From positions 107,743-171,742 of the forward strand of contig JAUBSN010000004.1 in NCBI GenBank assembly GCA_036704825.1: DNA of 64,000 nucleotides, read 5' to 3'. A program made the position numbers and the translations under genes. This document shows positions 47,501 to 55,422 of the stretch, piece after piece. Below the pieces are notes generated by a model, which ran no database searches, had not been told where the DNA came from, and worked only from the letters and a program-made list of their open reading frames with translations. The stretch is from Microcoleus sp036704825 (lineage in GTDB: Bacteria > Cyanobacteriota > Cyanobacteriia > Cyanobacteriales > Microcoleaceae). How positions within the stretch are numbered: the stretch's first letter is position 1; the number at the start of each line of letters is the position of its first letter.

Positions 47501-49123
47501 TGGATTTAATTCTGTTGCTTTCCTATAAGCATTTACCGCCTCCTCCCACCGTTCCAACTTCAGCAACACATCTGCTAAATTGTTGTGAGACCAGCTAAAA
47601 TCTGGATTTAATTCGATGGCCTTGCGGTAAGCATTTACAGATTCTTCCCACCGTTCCAACTTAACCAGCGACTCAGCTAAATTGTTGTGCGACCAAGAAA
47701 GATCGGGATTGTTTCTAATAGCATTAGTGTAAGCTTCTACCGCCGCTTCCCACTGTTCTTGACCCTTAAGAATTTCGCCCAATTCGTGATAAGCTGCGCC
47801 AGCATTTGGGTTCAACTCAACCGCGCGCCGGTAACACTCAATTCCCTTATCTACCTTACCTTGCTCGATCAAAGTTTTGGCTAAATTCTCGTGTTCCTCA
47901 GCGGTGCCGGATTTGGGGTCGATCGCAAATGCTCGATACCAAGCCTCAGCCGCCTCCTCCGACTTGCCTAACTGCGTCAAAAGTTTTGCAAAATTGCGAA
48001 AAGCACCTGCAAAATCAGGCTTCAGGGCGATCGCCTTTTCGTAAGCAGAAACCGCTTGCTGCCACTGTTCTTGCTGCGCGCAAATGCTGCCGTAATTAGC
48101 GTAAGCTTCGGCAAAGTTTGGGTTAATTTCTATTGCTTTGACATAGCAACTTTTAGCTTCGTCTATTTTGCCGCCCGCTTGCAGGGCGTTGCCCAGCATT
48201 TTGTAAAGCGGCGCTTCCGGCTTAATTTGCAGTGCCTTCTTGCAAGCCGAAATTGCCTGTTCCAATTTGCCCTGAGCAAAATAGCCTTCCGCCAGTATTT
48301 TGTATGCTTCTGGATCTTCTATATTAATTGGAGAATTAACTGCCTGCTGCACTGGCGGCTTAACTGCCTGCTGCACTGGTGGCTGCACTGGGGTGGCTGC
48401 GGGCTGCTGCTTAACTGCACCGTTTGTCGCAGTTGCACCCGCCAAAGTTTGCTGTCCCTCGCTGCCGTTTCTGGCATTAGCTGCGTTCAGTTCAATAGCT
48501 TTGCGATAATATGCTGTCGCTTCCTCTAATTTGCCTTGTTTTTTGAGCGCTTCGCCCAAATTTTGGTAAGCAGTTGCCACATTAGGATTTAATTTTATGG
48601 CGCGATCGTAACAAGCGATCGCTTCGGCGAATTTTTCCTGCCGAAAAAAAGCGTCGCCCATATTCAAGTGTTCCCCAGGCGGTACTTTTTCCGGTTCCAA
48701 ACTAAATGCTTGATACCAGCACTGCTGCGCTTCTTCCGGTTTGTTAATTTGTCCGAATACTTTTGCTAAATTCCGGTACACTCCCGCAAAATTCGGCTTA
48801 ATCGCGATCGCCTTTTGATAAAATCCGATCGCCTCCTGCCATTTTTGCTGCCCGGCGCCCAGGCTGCCCAAATTCGCGTATACTTCCGCAAAATTCGGTT
48901 CTATTTCAATCGCTTTTGCGTACCAGTGGCGCGCCTCTTCCATCCTGCCTTGAGCTTGCAGCGCGTTGCCCAAAGTCTTGTAAGCCGGTGCAAAATTGGG
49001 GTGAATCTTCAAAGCTTGCTCGCAGGAGGCGATCGCTTCTTCTAATTTTCCTTGGGATAAGTATGTTTCTCCCTGTTGGTTAAATTGAACCGCTGTTGAT
49101 TCTGTACTGACTGTTGATGGCAT
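44537..49123 (-). CDS. TPR-rich protein with two GT2 glycosyltransferase domains
   Basis: From the ATG at 49123 the protein has 1528 residues. TPRs fill about 8-225, then a Q/P/V-rich linker near 240-270 (PVQPPVQQAVKPPVQQ), then more TPRs (about 270-960). A first GT2 domain (about 986-1230; ISIVMPAYNTPENYLKEAIE, LDHDDTLTPEALY) and a second (about 1247-1480; VSIIIPTRDLGDVLDNCLKS, LFLNNDTEV) end the protein. The GT2 pair resembles rhamnosyltransferase-type enzymes of O-antigen clusters. It is probably a cytosolic polysaccharide polymerising enzyme with a TPR docking arm. A TTG-type earlier start (49288) would add 55 residues of unlikely sequence. Confidence 0.88.
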   Translation of the reverse strand: MPSTVSTESTAVQFNQQGETYLSQGKLEEAIASCEQALKIHPNFAPAYKTLGNALQAQGRMEEARHWYAKAIEIEPNFAEVYANLGSLGAGQQKWQEAIGFYQKAIAIKPNFAGVYRNLAKVFGQINKPEEAQQCWYQAFSLEPEKVPPGEHLNMGDAFFRQEKFAEAIACYDRAIKLNPNVATAYQNLGEALKKQGKLEEATAYYRKAIELNAANARNGSEGQQTLAGATATNGAVKQQPAATPVQPPVQQAVKPPVQQAVNSPINIEDPEAYKILAEGYFAQGKLEQAISACKKALQIKPEAPLYKMLGNALQAGGKIDEAKSCYVKAIEINPNFAEAYANYGSICAQQEQWQQAVSAYEKAIALKPDFAGAFRNFAKLLTQLGKSEEAAEAWYRAFAIDPKSGTAEEHENLAKTLIEQGKVDKGIECYRRAVELNPNAGAAYHELGEILKGQEQWEAAVEAYTNAIRNNPDLSWSHNNLAESLVKLERWEESVNAYRKAIELNPDFSWSHNNLADVLLKLERWEEAVNAYRKATELNPDFSWSHNYLADALIKLGRWDEAISAYERSIELNPDHFWAHNNLAEALVNLERWDEAVVAYRRANEINPNFFWSQSKLGDALLELERWEEAIDVYRRAAELNPDFPWTYYNLGTAFEQLERWDESIAAYRRAAEIQADLPWLSQKLADAVRMRSQWDLKEAMRLYRRAIQENPDDVQLYHKALEIAPNDADLYVELADALVRKNWPDGAIVFYQMALQIRPDDKAISDRLEEVLKKKGVSRVAAGDRAVDGHSGSAIEHSPGIAAEYHELGASLGQEGKFNEAVAAYRKAIAINPNYFGTHHNLGDILRSMGKVDEAIKSYEKAAELNPSFVWSHHNLADLFQQEGRLDEAVGAYLKAIEVAPDFGWSYYNLAKTLAKQDKLSEALEAYQTASKLDPKLFGLDYQNLRDSLFLGQDPAYTKWRAKNSPREADLRKMAETLEIFNYKPLISIVMPAYNTPENYLKEAIESVLNQIYPYWELCIADDASTAPHVKQVLQEYAAKDSRIKVAYRTKNGHISHCSNSALELATGEFVSLLDHDDTLTPEALYEVVLLLNRHPEADMIYSDEDKIYQDQELINPFFKPEWSPDSFLSRMYTCHLGTYRRSLINEIGGFRPGFEGAQDYDLVLRFTEKTDKIFHIPKILYHWRMHAGSAAGGVEAKPYAYDAGQKALQEAIERRGEPGKIEGVPYFLGHFIARYKISDYKRVSIIIPTRDLGDVLDNCLKSIFTKSIYPNYEVIVIDNGSQEQHTAEILAKWRAKESARFKSYRLDIPFNFSKINNYAASKAEGDYLLFLNNDTEVITPDWIDGMVEQAQRSSIGAVGNLLIYSDNKIQHAGVVMGLGGGVAGHSFYHMPRSIPGYFGNVVGMNNVSAVTAACLMCRREVFESVGGFDEELTVAYNDVDLCLKMLEKGYRNIYLPHVVLYHHESKSRGYEDSPEKKERLRKESKLMESRWQKYIENDPYYSPHLTRACQDSGIRLEDENWRPTN

Positions 49124-49598
49124 AGGGGCGGCGGCTCCACAAGTAGCAAGTAAATTATAGGATTCAAAATGTTTCACAATTATACAGCGGTTTGACGCCA
49201 ACAATTGCCGTGTTACCCAAGCTGTCGAGAATGTGATGCAAAGGTTCAACAATAGCAGAATACGATCGCGATCGGGCAACTCCGGCAAAAAAGCGATCGA
49301 CCACCTCCGCCTCGGTTTTTTCCCGGCATTCTACTGCTTGCACCGGAGATAGAGGTTTTCACGCCCCATGAGGGATTCCTGATTCGGCGGATGTCAGGAT
49401 TTTCGAGGTTTGGTTTGTACTTTTAGAAACTTGAGAAAGGCGATAGTGTCGCAGACGACGTTCCAGCGACAATAGTTCCTCACGCACCAAAATCGATCGC
49501 AGGTATCCGGCCTGCACCACAAGACTTATTGAAGAAATATATTAAAATAATTAACAGTAAATGTTCTGTCAACTTTCGCTTAAATTGCGGTAATTTTG
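49124..49598. other. Divergent intergenic region with possible coding remnant
   Basis: About 475 bases lie between divergent genes. On the minus strand one frame reads LRSILVREELLSLERRLRHY to IPHG and A, then TGA, then KPLSPVQAVECREKTEAEVV to HHILDSLGNTAIVG and a stop (about 49544-49170). Two long open stretches in one frame split by a single TGA look like a decayed gene of unknown family. The promoters of both neighbours must also lie here. Confidence 0.35.
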
Positions 49599-50237
49599 AT
49601 GTTGTTAGAGCCACCACCTCAACTTGTCGGAGAAAAGCGCCTCACCTTTCGCGACCTCGATTGGCAAGCCTTCAAGCAAATTCAAAGTTTGCTGATGGAG
49701 CGCACTCGCGCCCGCTTTACTTACGATAACGGAGTGTTAGAAATCACCATGCCCCTCGAAGAACACGAACGCTCTGCTCGCTTGATTGAACGATTCATCT
49801 TAATCCTGATCGTTGAGATGGGGATGAGAATGAAGACGATGGGATCGACTAGGATCGATCGAGAAGACCTACTCAAGAGCGCCGAGCCAGACAATGGATA
49901 TTACATTCAGAACTATACCTTAGTTGCCGATCGCCTGGTTAATTTGAATGTCGATCCAGCCCCGGATTTAGTCGTGGAAGTGGATATTACCCATACGGAC
50001 CTTAATAAAAATACACTTTATGCCAGTATGGGCGTGCCGGAATTTTGGCGGTTTAACGGGCGGGTATGGCGGATTCTGCAATTAGTCGATGGGGCTTATG
50101 TCGAGCGCGATCGATCTCCGACTTTTCCCATTATTGAAAAAACTGATTTATACCGATTTCTAGAAGCGGCTTTCATCGATGAAATTGCCGCACAGATTGA
50201 TTTTAGTCAATGGGTGCGACAGCAGATTCAAGGTTGA
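49599..50237 (+). CDS. Uma2-family (DUF820) endonuclease-like protein
   Basis: The 212-residue protein has the Uma2 layout: ARFTYDNGVLEITMPLEEHE near the N-terminus, TRIDREDLLKSAEPDNGYYI, and the PD-(D/E)XK-like core APDLVVEVDITHTD followed by YASMGVPEFWRFNG. The family is greatly expanded in cyanobacteria, and its function is poorly known. The start is the ATG at 49599; a TTG directly before it is in frame. Gene order gives no partner. Downstream, CGATCGC and GCGATCG arms with a T-run form a weak terminator shared with rplY. Confidence 0.9.
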   Translation: MLLEPPPQLVGEKRLTFRDLDWQAFKQIQSLLMERTRARFTYDNGVLEITMPLEEHERSARLIERFILILIVEMGMRMKTMGSTRIDREDLLKSAEPDNGYYIQNYTLVADRLVNLNVDPAPDLVVEVDITHTDLNKNTLYASMGVPEFWRFNGRVWRILQLVDGAYVERDRSPTFPIIEKTDLYRFLEAAFIDEIAAQIDFSQWVRQQIQG

Positions 50238-50279
50238 GTAGAGTAAGTGCGATCGAACCCAAACGAAAATAACCTTTTT

Positions 50280-50330
50280 AGCAAAAAACGATCGCCATTT
50301 TGGGAGAAAGCGATCGCCCTTTTTTCTAAC
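50280..50330. terminator. Weak stem-loop between convergent uma2-like gene and rplY
   Basis: CGATCGC and GCGATCG arms around a loop of about 15 bases, with A-rich flank on the left and CCCTTTTTT on the right. It may end transcription from both sides. The short stem makes it uncertain. Confidence 0.4.
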
Positions 50331-50360
50331 AATTAGTTAACCACAATTAGCAATTACTAA

Positions 50361-50966
50361 TCAAGCTTCTGCCTCTGCCTCTGTTTCTGTCTCTTCGGCT
50401 TCAGTATCTGCTTGAATTCCCAGCACGGTAACAACCACCCGATCGGGTTCGCCCAAAGCTACCACTCCCGGAGGCAAAACTAATTCGTGAATCTGCACCG
50501 CATCCCCTACCTTTAAATTAGAAATATCTACTTCAATTGCTTCAGGAATGCTGTCAGGTTTGCACTTTACTGCTAGTTGCGTCAACACGGTATCCAAGGT
50601 GCCGCTTTCTAACTTGACGCCGACAGCTTCGCCGACAAAATTCAGCGACACTTCAACTTCTAGGGTGTCTTGAGCTGCCACGGAGAAAAAGCTCAGGTGG
50701 TAAGGATAGCCCTTCCAAGGATGAACTTGAACTTCCCGGAGCAAGGTTTTTCCGCTCCAAGAGAGGTCGGGAATGCTGAGGTCAATTAGGGTATTGTTGA
50801 CTGCGTGCTTTTTGAGCAGGTGTTCAACTGTTTTGGCTTTGATGGTAAGGGAAATGGATTCAGAGCCTTTGTGGCCGTAGAGGACGGCGGGAATCAATCC
50901 AGAGCGGCGGAGGGCGTTAGGTTTGCTGCCTTCTGCCCGCTTTTGACATTCTACTGCGAGTTCCAT
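50361..50966 (-). CDS. rplY: 50S ribosomal protein L25 (Ctc form)
   Basis: The 201-residue protein fits the long, two-domain (Ctc/TL5) form of L25, which binds 5S rRNA. Family features are KPNALRRSGLIPAVLYGHKG near the N-terminus, TLLREVQVHPWKGYPYHLSF, and the C-terminal beta domain with PEAIEVDISNLKVGDAVQIH. The C-terminal 20 residues are an acidic Glu-rich tail. The long form is also called the general stress protein Ctc. It converges with the Uma2 gene. Confidence 0.95.
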   Translation of the reverse strand: MELAVECQKRAEGSKPNALRRSGLIPAVLYGHKGSESISLTIKAKTVEHLLKKHAVNNTLIDLSIPDLSWSGKTLLREVQVHPWKGYPYHLSFFSVAAQDTLEVEVSLNFVGEAVGVKLESGTLDTVLTQLAVKCKPDSIPEAIEVDISNLKVGDAVQIHELVLPPGVVALGEPDRVVVTVLGIQADTEAEETETEAEAEA

Positions 50967-51030
50967 TTTATGACTTTCTGTTGATTGTTTTCACATTTTA
51001 TCAGAATTGTGATATTGCGATCGCGCCTAA

Positions 51031-51402
51031 TTAAACGAGCCGCTGAAGATACTGATAATCTTTGTTTTCAACACATTTTAGCAAGTCCAGCAATTTCCTC
51101 AAACGGTAGGTTGCTGTTTGATACTCTTCTTTGAGAGGGGAATCTCCCAGTTTGGTGAGGACGGTATCGCTTTCGCAGATAATTGCATCGCGGAAAAATT
51201 TTTTGAGCTTCTGGCGAATATCTCGATCTAACTCAACTACAGGTAGCTTCTCCTCTTCTTCATCTATCAAAATATTTCTGGGGACAGATTTGCCGATTTT
51301 GGAAAATTCTGATTTGGCCAACCACTCGTAAACGTCTTCAGAAATTTCGACATAGTGCGGTGGTCGAGCAGTTTTGAAGGCATAAAAAATAATATCTAAC
51401 AT
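51031..51402 (-). CDS. Small protein of unknown function (123 aa)
   Basis: The product is charged and soluble, with EISEDVYEWLAKSEFSKIGK, a Glu run (IDEEEEKLPVV) and a helical C-terminal half (YRLRKLLDLLKCVENKDYQY). No domain is recognised. Its ATG overlaps the stop of the 72-residue gene by one base (51402), so the two are translationally coupled. With the 68-residue gene it forms a three-gene cassette between rplY and purA. The layout of tiny coupled genes suggests a toxin-antitoxin or regulatory unit, but there is no motif to show it. Confidence 0.65.
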   Translation of the reverse strand: MLDIIFYAFKTARPPHYVEISEDVYEWLAKSEFSKIGKSVPRNILIDEEEEKLPVVELDRDIRQKLKKFFRDAIICESDTVLTKLGDSPLKEEYQTATYRLRKLLDLLKCVENKDYQYLQRLV

Positions 51403-51620
51403 TAGCTTTCCTCTTGACCTTCCCGATTCAACAACTCACTTTCTGGAAAATTTTCTACCCAACCTACATCTGCTTTGTCGAATACAGCCTTAGCCGGCTG
51501 AGTAATTTTTCCTGTGGTAATAACTTCAATCACAGTTCCTTTTTGACATATTTCCTTAGCTTTTGTGGAATCTATTTTCTTGGTTTTCCAGGCTTTGATT
51601 TCAATATGCGGTTCATTCAT
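51402..51620 (-). CDS. Small protein of unknown function (72 aa)
   Basis: The 72 residues contain IEIKAWKTKKIDSTKAKEIC and PAKAVFDKADVGWVENFPES, with no recognised domain. The start is ATG at 51620. It overlaps the next gene by one base. Its charge pattern is mixed, and it has no membrane segment or signal peptide. Confidence 0.6.
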   Translation of the reverse strand: MNEPHIEIKAWKTKKIDSTKAKEICQKGTVIEVITTGKITQPAKAVFDKADVGWVENFPESELLNREGQEES

Positions 51621-51643
51621 TATTGTTTATATTTTTTGATAAA

Positions 51644-51850
51644 TTAACGATTAAATTCGCTCTGCCAATTGCGGAGTAGCTGTTTAAATCGGGGAACATC
51701 CCAATCGTTGACTATCAAAATATCACCTTTGGGATTGTTTCCGGTTGTTCTCTTGGCTTGTATTCCTTCTTTTCCTAGCTCTATTATAACCCACCCAATC
51801 ATGTCTCTGTGAACTTCTAGCCGTGCTATCAGTTCATCCTCGTCAGTCAT
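51644..51850 (-). CDS. Small protein of unknown function (68 aa)
   Basis: The 68 residues start MTDEDELIARLEVHRDMIGW, continue GIQAKRTTGNNPKGDILIVN and end WDVPRFKQLLRNWQSEFNR. The central GNNPKGDILI might be a short nuclease-like or nucleotide-binding turn, but this is a guess. The ATG has AAGGAGTT about seven bases upstream, a good ribosome-binding site. It is the first gene of the three-gene cassette, 23 bases before the next. Confidence 0.6.
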   Translation of the reverse strand: MTDEDELIARLEVHRDMIGWVIIELGKEGIQAKRTTGNNPKGDILIVNDWDVPRFKQLLRNWQSEFNR

Positions 51851-51884
51851 TTACGTAACTCCTTGTAAATAAGGATGCACTTGA

Positions 51885-51946
51885 CCTCGCCGCGGATCGA
51901 GTGCACTAATCTCCTGGAACCTTGAACTAGGTCGGTCGCGGCGAGG
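51885..51946. repeat. 10-bp inverted repeat CCTCGCCGCG/CGCGGCGAGG
   Basis: CCTCGCCGCG (51885-51894) and CGCGGCGAGG (51937-51946) can pair around a 42-base loop that holds a second, weaker hairpin. It lies just after purA and before the 68-residue gene, both on the minus strand, and could attenuate or end purA transcription. Confidence 0.5.
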
Positions 51947-52004
51947 CTGGCAACAGCTTCGAGTATTATGGATCGAGACCCAACATTATATTTTACCTCC
52001 AACG

Positions 52005-53345
52005 TTAAGCTGGTGCTGCTACAGGCCTACCGTCAGCAGAGAGCAAAGCGCGCTTCGGGCCGTGAATCGGGTCTTCTACAATAATAGTTTGGTCGCGGCT
52101 GGCACCGAGAGAAACGATCGCGATCGGCACTTCCATTAAATCTGCCAAAAACTTCAGATAATTCAAAGCTTGTGGGGGCAAATCTTCCAAATTCCGGCAC
52201 TCTTCCGTAGACTGTTTCCAACCGGGAAGGGTTTCGTAAACAGGTTGGCACCGAGCAAATATCCGGGAACTTTTCGGGAAATCAACACATTTTTTGCCGT
52301 CAATTTCGTAAGCAACGCAAACTTTTATTTCTTCTAATTCATCCAAAACATCTAGTTTGGTAATTGCCAGACAGTCAAGGCCGTTGATGCGGACTGCGTA
52401 GCGGCCGATTACCGCATCGAACCAACCGCAGCGGCGTTTGCGGCCGGTTGTCGTGCCGAATTCTGCACCTCGATCGCCCAAAATTTCGCCAATTCCATCT
52501 ACCATTTCGGTAGGGAAGGGGCCTTCCCCGACGCGGGTTGTATAAGCTTTTGCTACGCCAATTACGCGATCGATCGCTGTCGGGCCGACTCCGGTTCCCA
52601 CACAAGCACCGCCTGCGATGGGATTGCTCGAAGTAACGTAAGGATAAGTACCGTGGTCTAAGTCTAATAAAGTGCCTTGCGCGCCTTCAAACAGAATATT
52701 TTTCCGCTTGTGAATTCCCTCATAAATCTTCAGGGAACTATCTACTACGTGAGGCCGCAAACGTTCGGCATAAACTCGATATTCATCAATTACGTCTTGC
52801 GGATTTAAAGGCGGCAAATTGTAGAGTTTTTCGAGAAGGACATTTTTACAATTAATCGTCCATTCCAGTTGTTCTTGCAACCCGTCCAAGTCCATTAAAT
52901 CGAGCATCCGAATGCCAGTGCGTTCCGACTTGTCGGCGTAAGTAGGGCCAATGCCGCGTCCCGTCGTCCCGATTTTATAATTTCCCCGCTGCGTTTCCGA
53001 TGCTACATCAATTAATCGATGATAGGGCATCGTGACGTGAGCCGTCTCCGAAATCATCAGCGAGGTTGTTGAAATATTCAGTGCCTCTAGCTGATCTAAC
53101 TCTGCAATTAAAACTTTAGGGTCGATCACCGTACCGCAGCCGATGATACACTCTTTATCAGGGTAGAGAATCCCGGACGGAATTAAGTGCAGTTTGAAAG
53201 TCTGACCGTTTACTACCACGGTGTGACCGGCGTTGACGCCCCCTTGGTACCGGACAACGATATCTGCGGATTTGCTGAGCAAATCGGTAATTTTGCCTTT
53301 TCCTTCATCGCCCCACTGGGCGCCGATCACAACTACGTTAGCCAA
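52005..53345 (-). CDS. purA: Adenylosuccinate synthetase
   Basis: The enzyme joins IMP and aspartate with GTP in AMP synthesis. The N-terminal VVIGAQWGDEGKGKITDLLS is the family P-loop, GVNAGHTV holds the catalytic His, and FEGAQGTLLDLDHGTYPYVT is the second signature. TTTGRKRRCGWFD is also present. The length (446 residues) is normal for bacterial PurA. It is on the same strand as the three small genes downstream, and divergent from the adenosine-deaminase-like gene, another purine-related gene. Confidence 0.98.
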   Translation of the reverse strand: MANVVVIGAQWGDEGKGKITDLLSKSADIVVRYQGGVNAGHTVVVNGQTFKLHLIPSGILYPDKECIIGCGTVIDPKVLIAELDQLEALNISTTSLMISETAHVTMPYHRLIDVASETQRGNYKIGTTGRGIGPTYADKSERTGIRMLDLMDLDGLQEQLEWTINCKNVLLEKLYNLPPLNPQDVIDEYRVYAERLRPHVVDSSLKIYEGIHKRKNILFEGAQGTLLDLDHGTYPYVTSSNPIAGGACVGTGVGPTAIDRVIGVAKAYTTRVGEGPFPTEMVDGIGEILGDRGAEFGTTTGRKRRCGWFDAVIGRYAVRINGLDCLAITKLDVLDELEEIKVCVAYEIDGKKCVDFPKSSRIFARCQPVYETLPGWKQSTEECRNLEDLPPQALNYLKFLADLMEVPIAIVSLGASRDQTIIVEDPIHGPKRALLSADGRPVAAPA

Positions 53346-53745
53346 GGGTTTCTCGCGTTCAGTTCAGGTTGACACAATCTCCGATTATGTACGAACGCGT
53401 CCCGGATGTCAAATAAATTTTTGTTACAATTGAGAGACTTGAGGCTGTATTGCTCTCAAAAACCAACTTCCAGCCCTATCGGGGGACTTGGGAAGAGAGA
53501 GTAGGAGAGGGGAAGAATGGGTGAGGATTTGACGAGTTTTTAGGGGAATCCCATGTGCAGCTTAAATGTGGAAGAGTTTACCTGCTGGAGGTTGTTGGCT
53601 AGTATTTGGGAAAACCCGGTTTCTGGCCGCTGATGCGTACAGGACTAAATTACAAATTGTTCAATCCTTCAATTCTTCAATCCTTCTATTCTTCTATTCT
53701 TCAATTCTTTCAATCTAAAATCTAAAATCTAAAATCTAAAATCCC
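53346..53745. other. Intergenic region with heptamer repeats
   Basis: About 400 bases lie between divergent purA and the adenosine-deaminase-like gene. They hold an AACCCGGTTT piece near 53614, CAATTCTT/CTATTCTT runs (about 53670-53710), and four TCTAAAA units (53714-53741) directly before the ATG at 53746. No ribosome-binding site separates the repeats from that start. Confidence 0.6.
53714..53741. repeat. Heptamer tandem repeat (TCTAAAA)4
   Basis: Four exact TCTAAAA units end four bases before the start codon of the adenosine-deaminase-like gene. This is the STRR type. It occupies the space where a ribosome-binding site would be, so repeat number may affect translation. Confidence 0.85.
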
Positions 53746-54783
53746 ATGACTTTACACGCTGAGTTGCACCGCCATCTGGGTGGTTCTGTTGTTCCTAGGG
53801 TGCTGTGGCGGTATTTCGACCGCCACAATGCTGAGATGGTCGATCGATTTCAAGAATACTCGGAGTTTGAGGAGTTTTACACTCGTCCGCGCAATACTCT
53901 CAATGAGTATTTGGAACTGCACACGCTGGTAGAAAGCGTTCAAACTGTTGAGACGTTGCCTTATTTCATCTATCGGTTGATGCGGGGCGCTTACGTGTTT
54001 GAAAATCTGGCTTATTTAGAGTTGCGCTATACGCCTTATTTGCGGACTCCCGAACATTTGGAACAGTCAGAACGCATTGATTTGATGGCAGAAATTGTAC
54101 AAGTTGTGGGCAAGGCAAGTCAAATTAGCGATTGTCCGATTGTTACCAGCCAAATTTTGTGCATGCACTCGCGTTTGCCTTATGAAGTGAATCGGGCGAT
54201 CGTAGATTTGGCGGCCGGGATGGGAGAATATGTTTGCGCGATCGATATAGCTGGCGGCGATGATTGTATTGGCGATCGTTTGCATGAGTTTGTCGGATTG
54301 TACCAGTACGCGAGGTCGATCGGCATCAAAACTACCGGCCACCTCTACGAAACTACCTCTGGCTGTTATCCCGAACTTTTGCCCTATCTGATGCGGATCG
54401 GCCACGGGATTCAAATTCCCTTAAAATATCCCGAACTGCTGCCAGAAGTCGCGCGCAGGGGTCAATGCTTGGAAGTTTGCCCGACTACCTACCTCAAAAC
54501 GGGGACATTGGAGGATATGCGCGAATTAAAGGTTGTGTTCGAGCGATGTTTTGAAGCTGGTGTCGATATTGCCATTTGTACTGACAACGCGGGATTGCAC
54601 AACGTGCGGCTGCCTTTCGAGTACGAGAATTTGTTAACTTTGGATATCATTGATTTTCGGCAGTTGCAAGCGTGTCAAGAAGCCGCTTTCCGCCATGCTT
54701 TCGCGTGGCCCTACGACGGGCGGCCTGTGAAAATGCTGACCGGTTTGTTGCAGCATGAGTCTGTGGGGGCGATCGTGAATTAG
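53746..54783 (+). CDS. Adenosine deaminase-like metal-dependent hydrolase
   Basis: The 345 residues have the amidohydrolase layout of the adenosine deaminase family: ELHRHLGGSV (metal-binding HxH near residues 8-10), GHLYET in place of the usual HAGE, RIGHGI, and CTDNAGLHN in place of TDDP. The TDD(P) Asp is kept as TD, but the second Asp is Asn. It may therefore be a divergent adenosine deaminase or a related AMP/aminofutalosine-type deaminase. It lies divergent to purA, so a purine role is plausible. No signal peptide. Confidence 0.82.
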   Translation: MTLHAELHRHLGGSVVPRVLWRYFDRHNAEMVDRFQEYSEFEEFYTRPRNTLNEYLELHTLVESVQTVETLPYFIYRLMRGAYVFENLAYLELRYTPYLRTPEHLEQSERIDLMAEIVQVVGKASQISDCPIVTSQILCMHSRLPYEVNRAIVDLAAGMGEYVCAIDIAGGDDCIGDRLHEFVGLYQYARSIGIKTTGHLYETTSGCYPELLPYLMRIGHGIQIPLKYPELLPEVARRGQCLEVCPTTYLKTGTLEDMRELKVVFERCFEAGVDIAICTDNAGLHNVRLPFEYENLLTLDIIDFRQLQACQEAAFRHAFAWPYDGRPVKMLTGLLQHESVGAIVN

Positions 54784-54803
54784 CTATCTAAGCTTCTCTG
54801 AAT

Positions 54804-54866
54804 GGTTCGTAGTGAGGAATGCAAGTCCTTATTCATAGAGAGGACTTACATTCCTTACTATGAACC
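54804..54866. repeat. 26-bp near-perfect inverted repeat (GGTTCGTAGTGAGG family)
   Basis: Arms at 54804-54829 and 54841-54866 pair with only two mismatches around an 11-base loop. Sequences of this type are dispersed small elements in cyanobacteria. It lies 20 bases after the stop of the adenosine-deaminase-like gene and just before the convergent Uma2 gene, so it may act as a terminator. Confidence 0.7.
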
Positions 54867-54876
54867 GACTAATTTT

Positions 54877-55422
54877 TCAATCAAAAACGGGTGGCCACAA
54901 ATCAGAAATTGGCAATTCCCAGCCAGGGAAAAACTCTGGAATTGTCAATATGTCTCCATCTCTGAGAACTTCCGGCTCGGCTCCTGTTGTACGATATACT
55001 ATGAGAGTTAATCTGTCCGGGTCAATCAATATTCCCACTTCCGTTCCTAGACTCAAAAAGGATTGTATTTTTTCTTTGATAGGTTTGATGCGATCGGTTT
55101 TAGATTTAATTTCCACCATCAAGTCAGGAACCAATTCTACAAAATCCCGCCGACTCCGCTTCAGCTTTTCTGCTTTGACAAAAGATACATCTGGTGCGCG
55201 CAAGTCACTATTTGGTAAAATAAAGCCAGCGCTGGAACCCGTTAATCGACCCAGCTTGCGTGGCAGTACCCAGATTCCCAAAAGAATAATTAGCCGAGAA
55301 CCAATTTCATCTGAGGTGTAATCGCATGGGCCCATTGCAATGATATTCCCCTGTATTAACTCTAGTCGCCATTCAGGATGTTCGGCTTGTACTTTTTCTA
55401 AGTCTTTGACAGTTAGTGACAT
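54877..55422 (-). CDS. Uma2-family (DUF820) endonuclease-like protein
   Basis: The 181-residue protein matches the short Uma2 form: EHPEWRLELIQGNIIAMGPC, then APDVSFVKAEKLKRS, and the PD-(D/E)XK-like core ELVPDLMVEIKSKTDR. IPEFFPGWELPISDLWPPVF is the usual C-terminal end. Its cellular role is unknown. It shares little beyond the family pattern with the copy at 49599. Confidence 0.92.
   Translation of the reverse strand: MSLTVKDLEKVQAEHPEWRLELIQGNIIAMGPCDYTSDEIGSRLIILLGIWVLPRKLGRLTGSSAGFILPNSDLRAPDVSFVKAEKLKRSRRDFVELVPDLMVEIKSKTDRIKPIKEKIQSFLSLGTEVGILIDPDRLTLIVYRTTGAEPEVLRDGDILTIPEFFPGWELPISDLWPPVFD

Noticed and set aside
47020..48529. Several plus-strand frames opposite the TPR-GT2 gene
   Set aside because: Regular codon-phase shadows of TPR repeats.
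49124..49288. N-terminal extension of the TPR-GT2 protein
   Set aside because: The 55 extra residues do not resemble TPR or any leader, and the ATG at 49123 starts directly before the first TPR.
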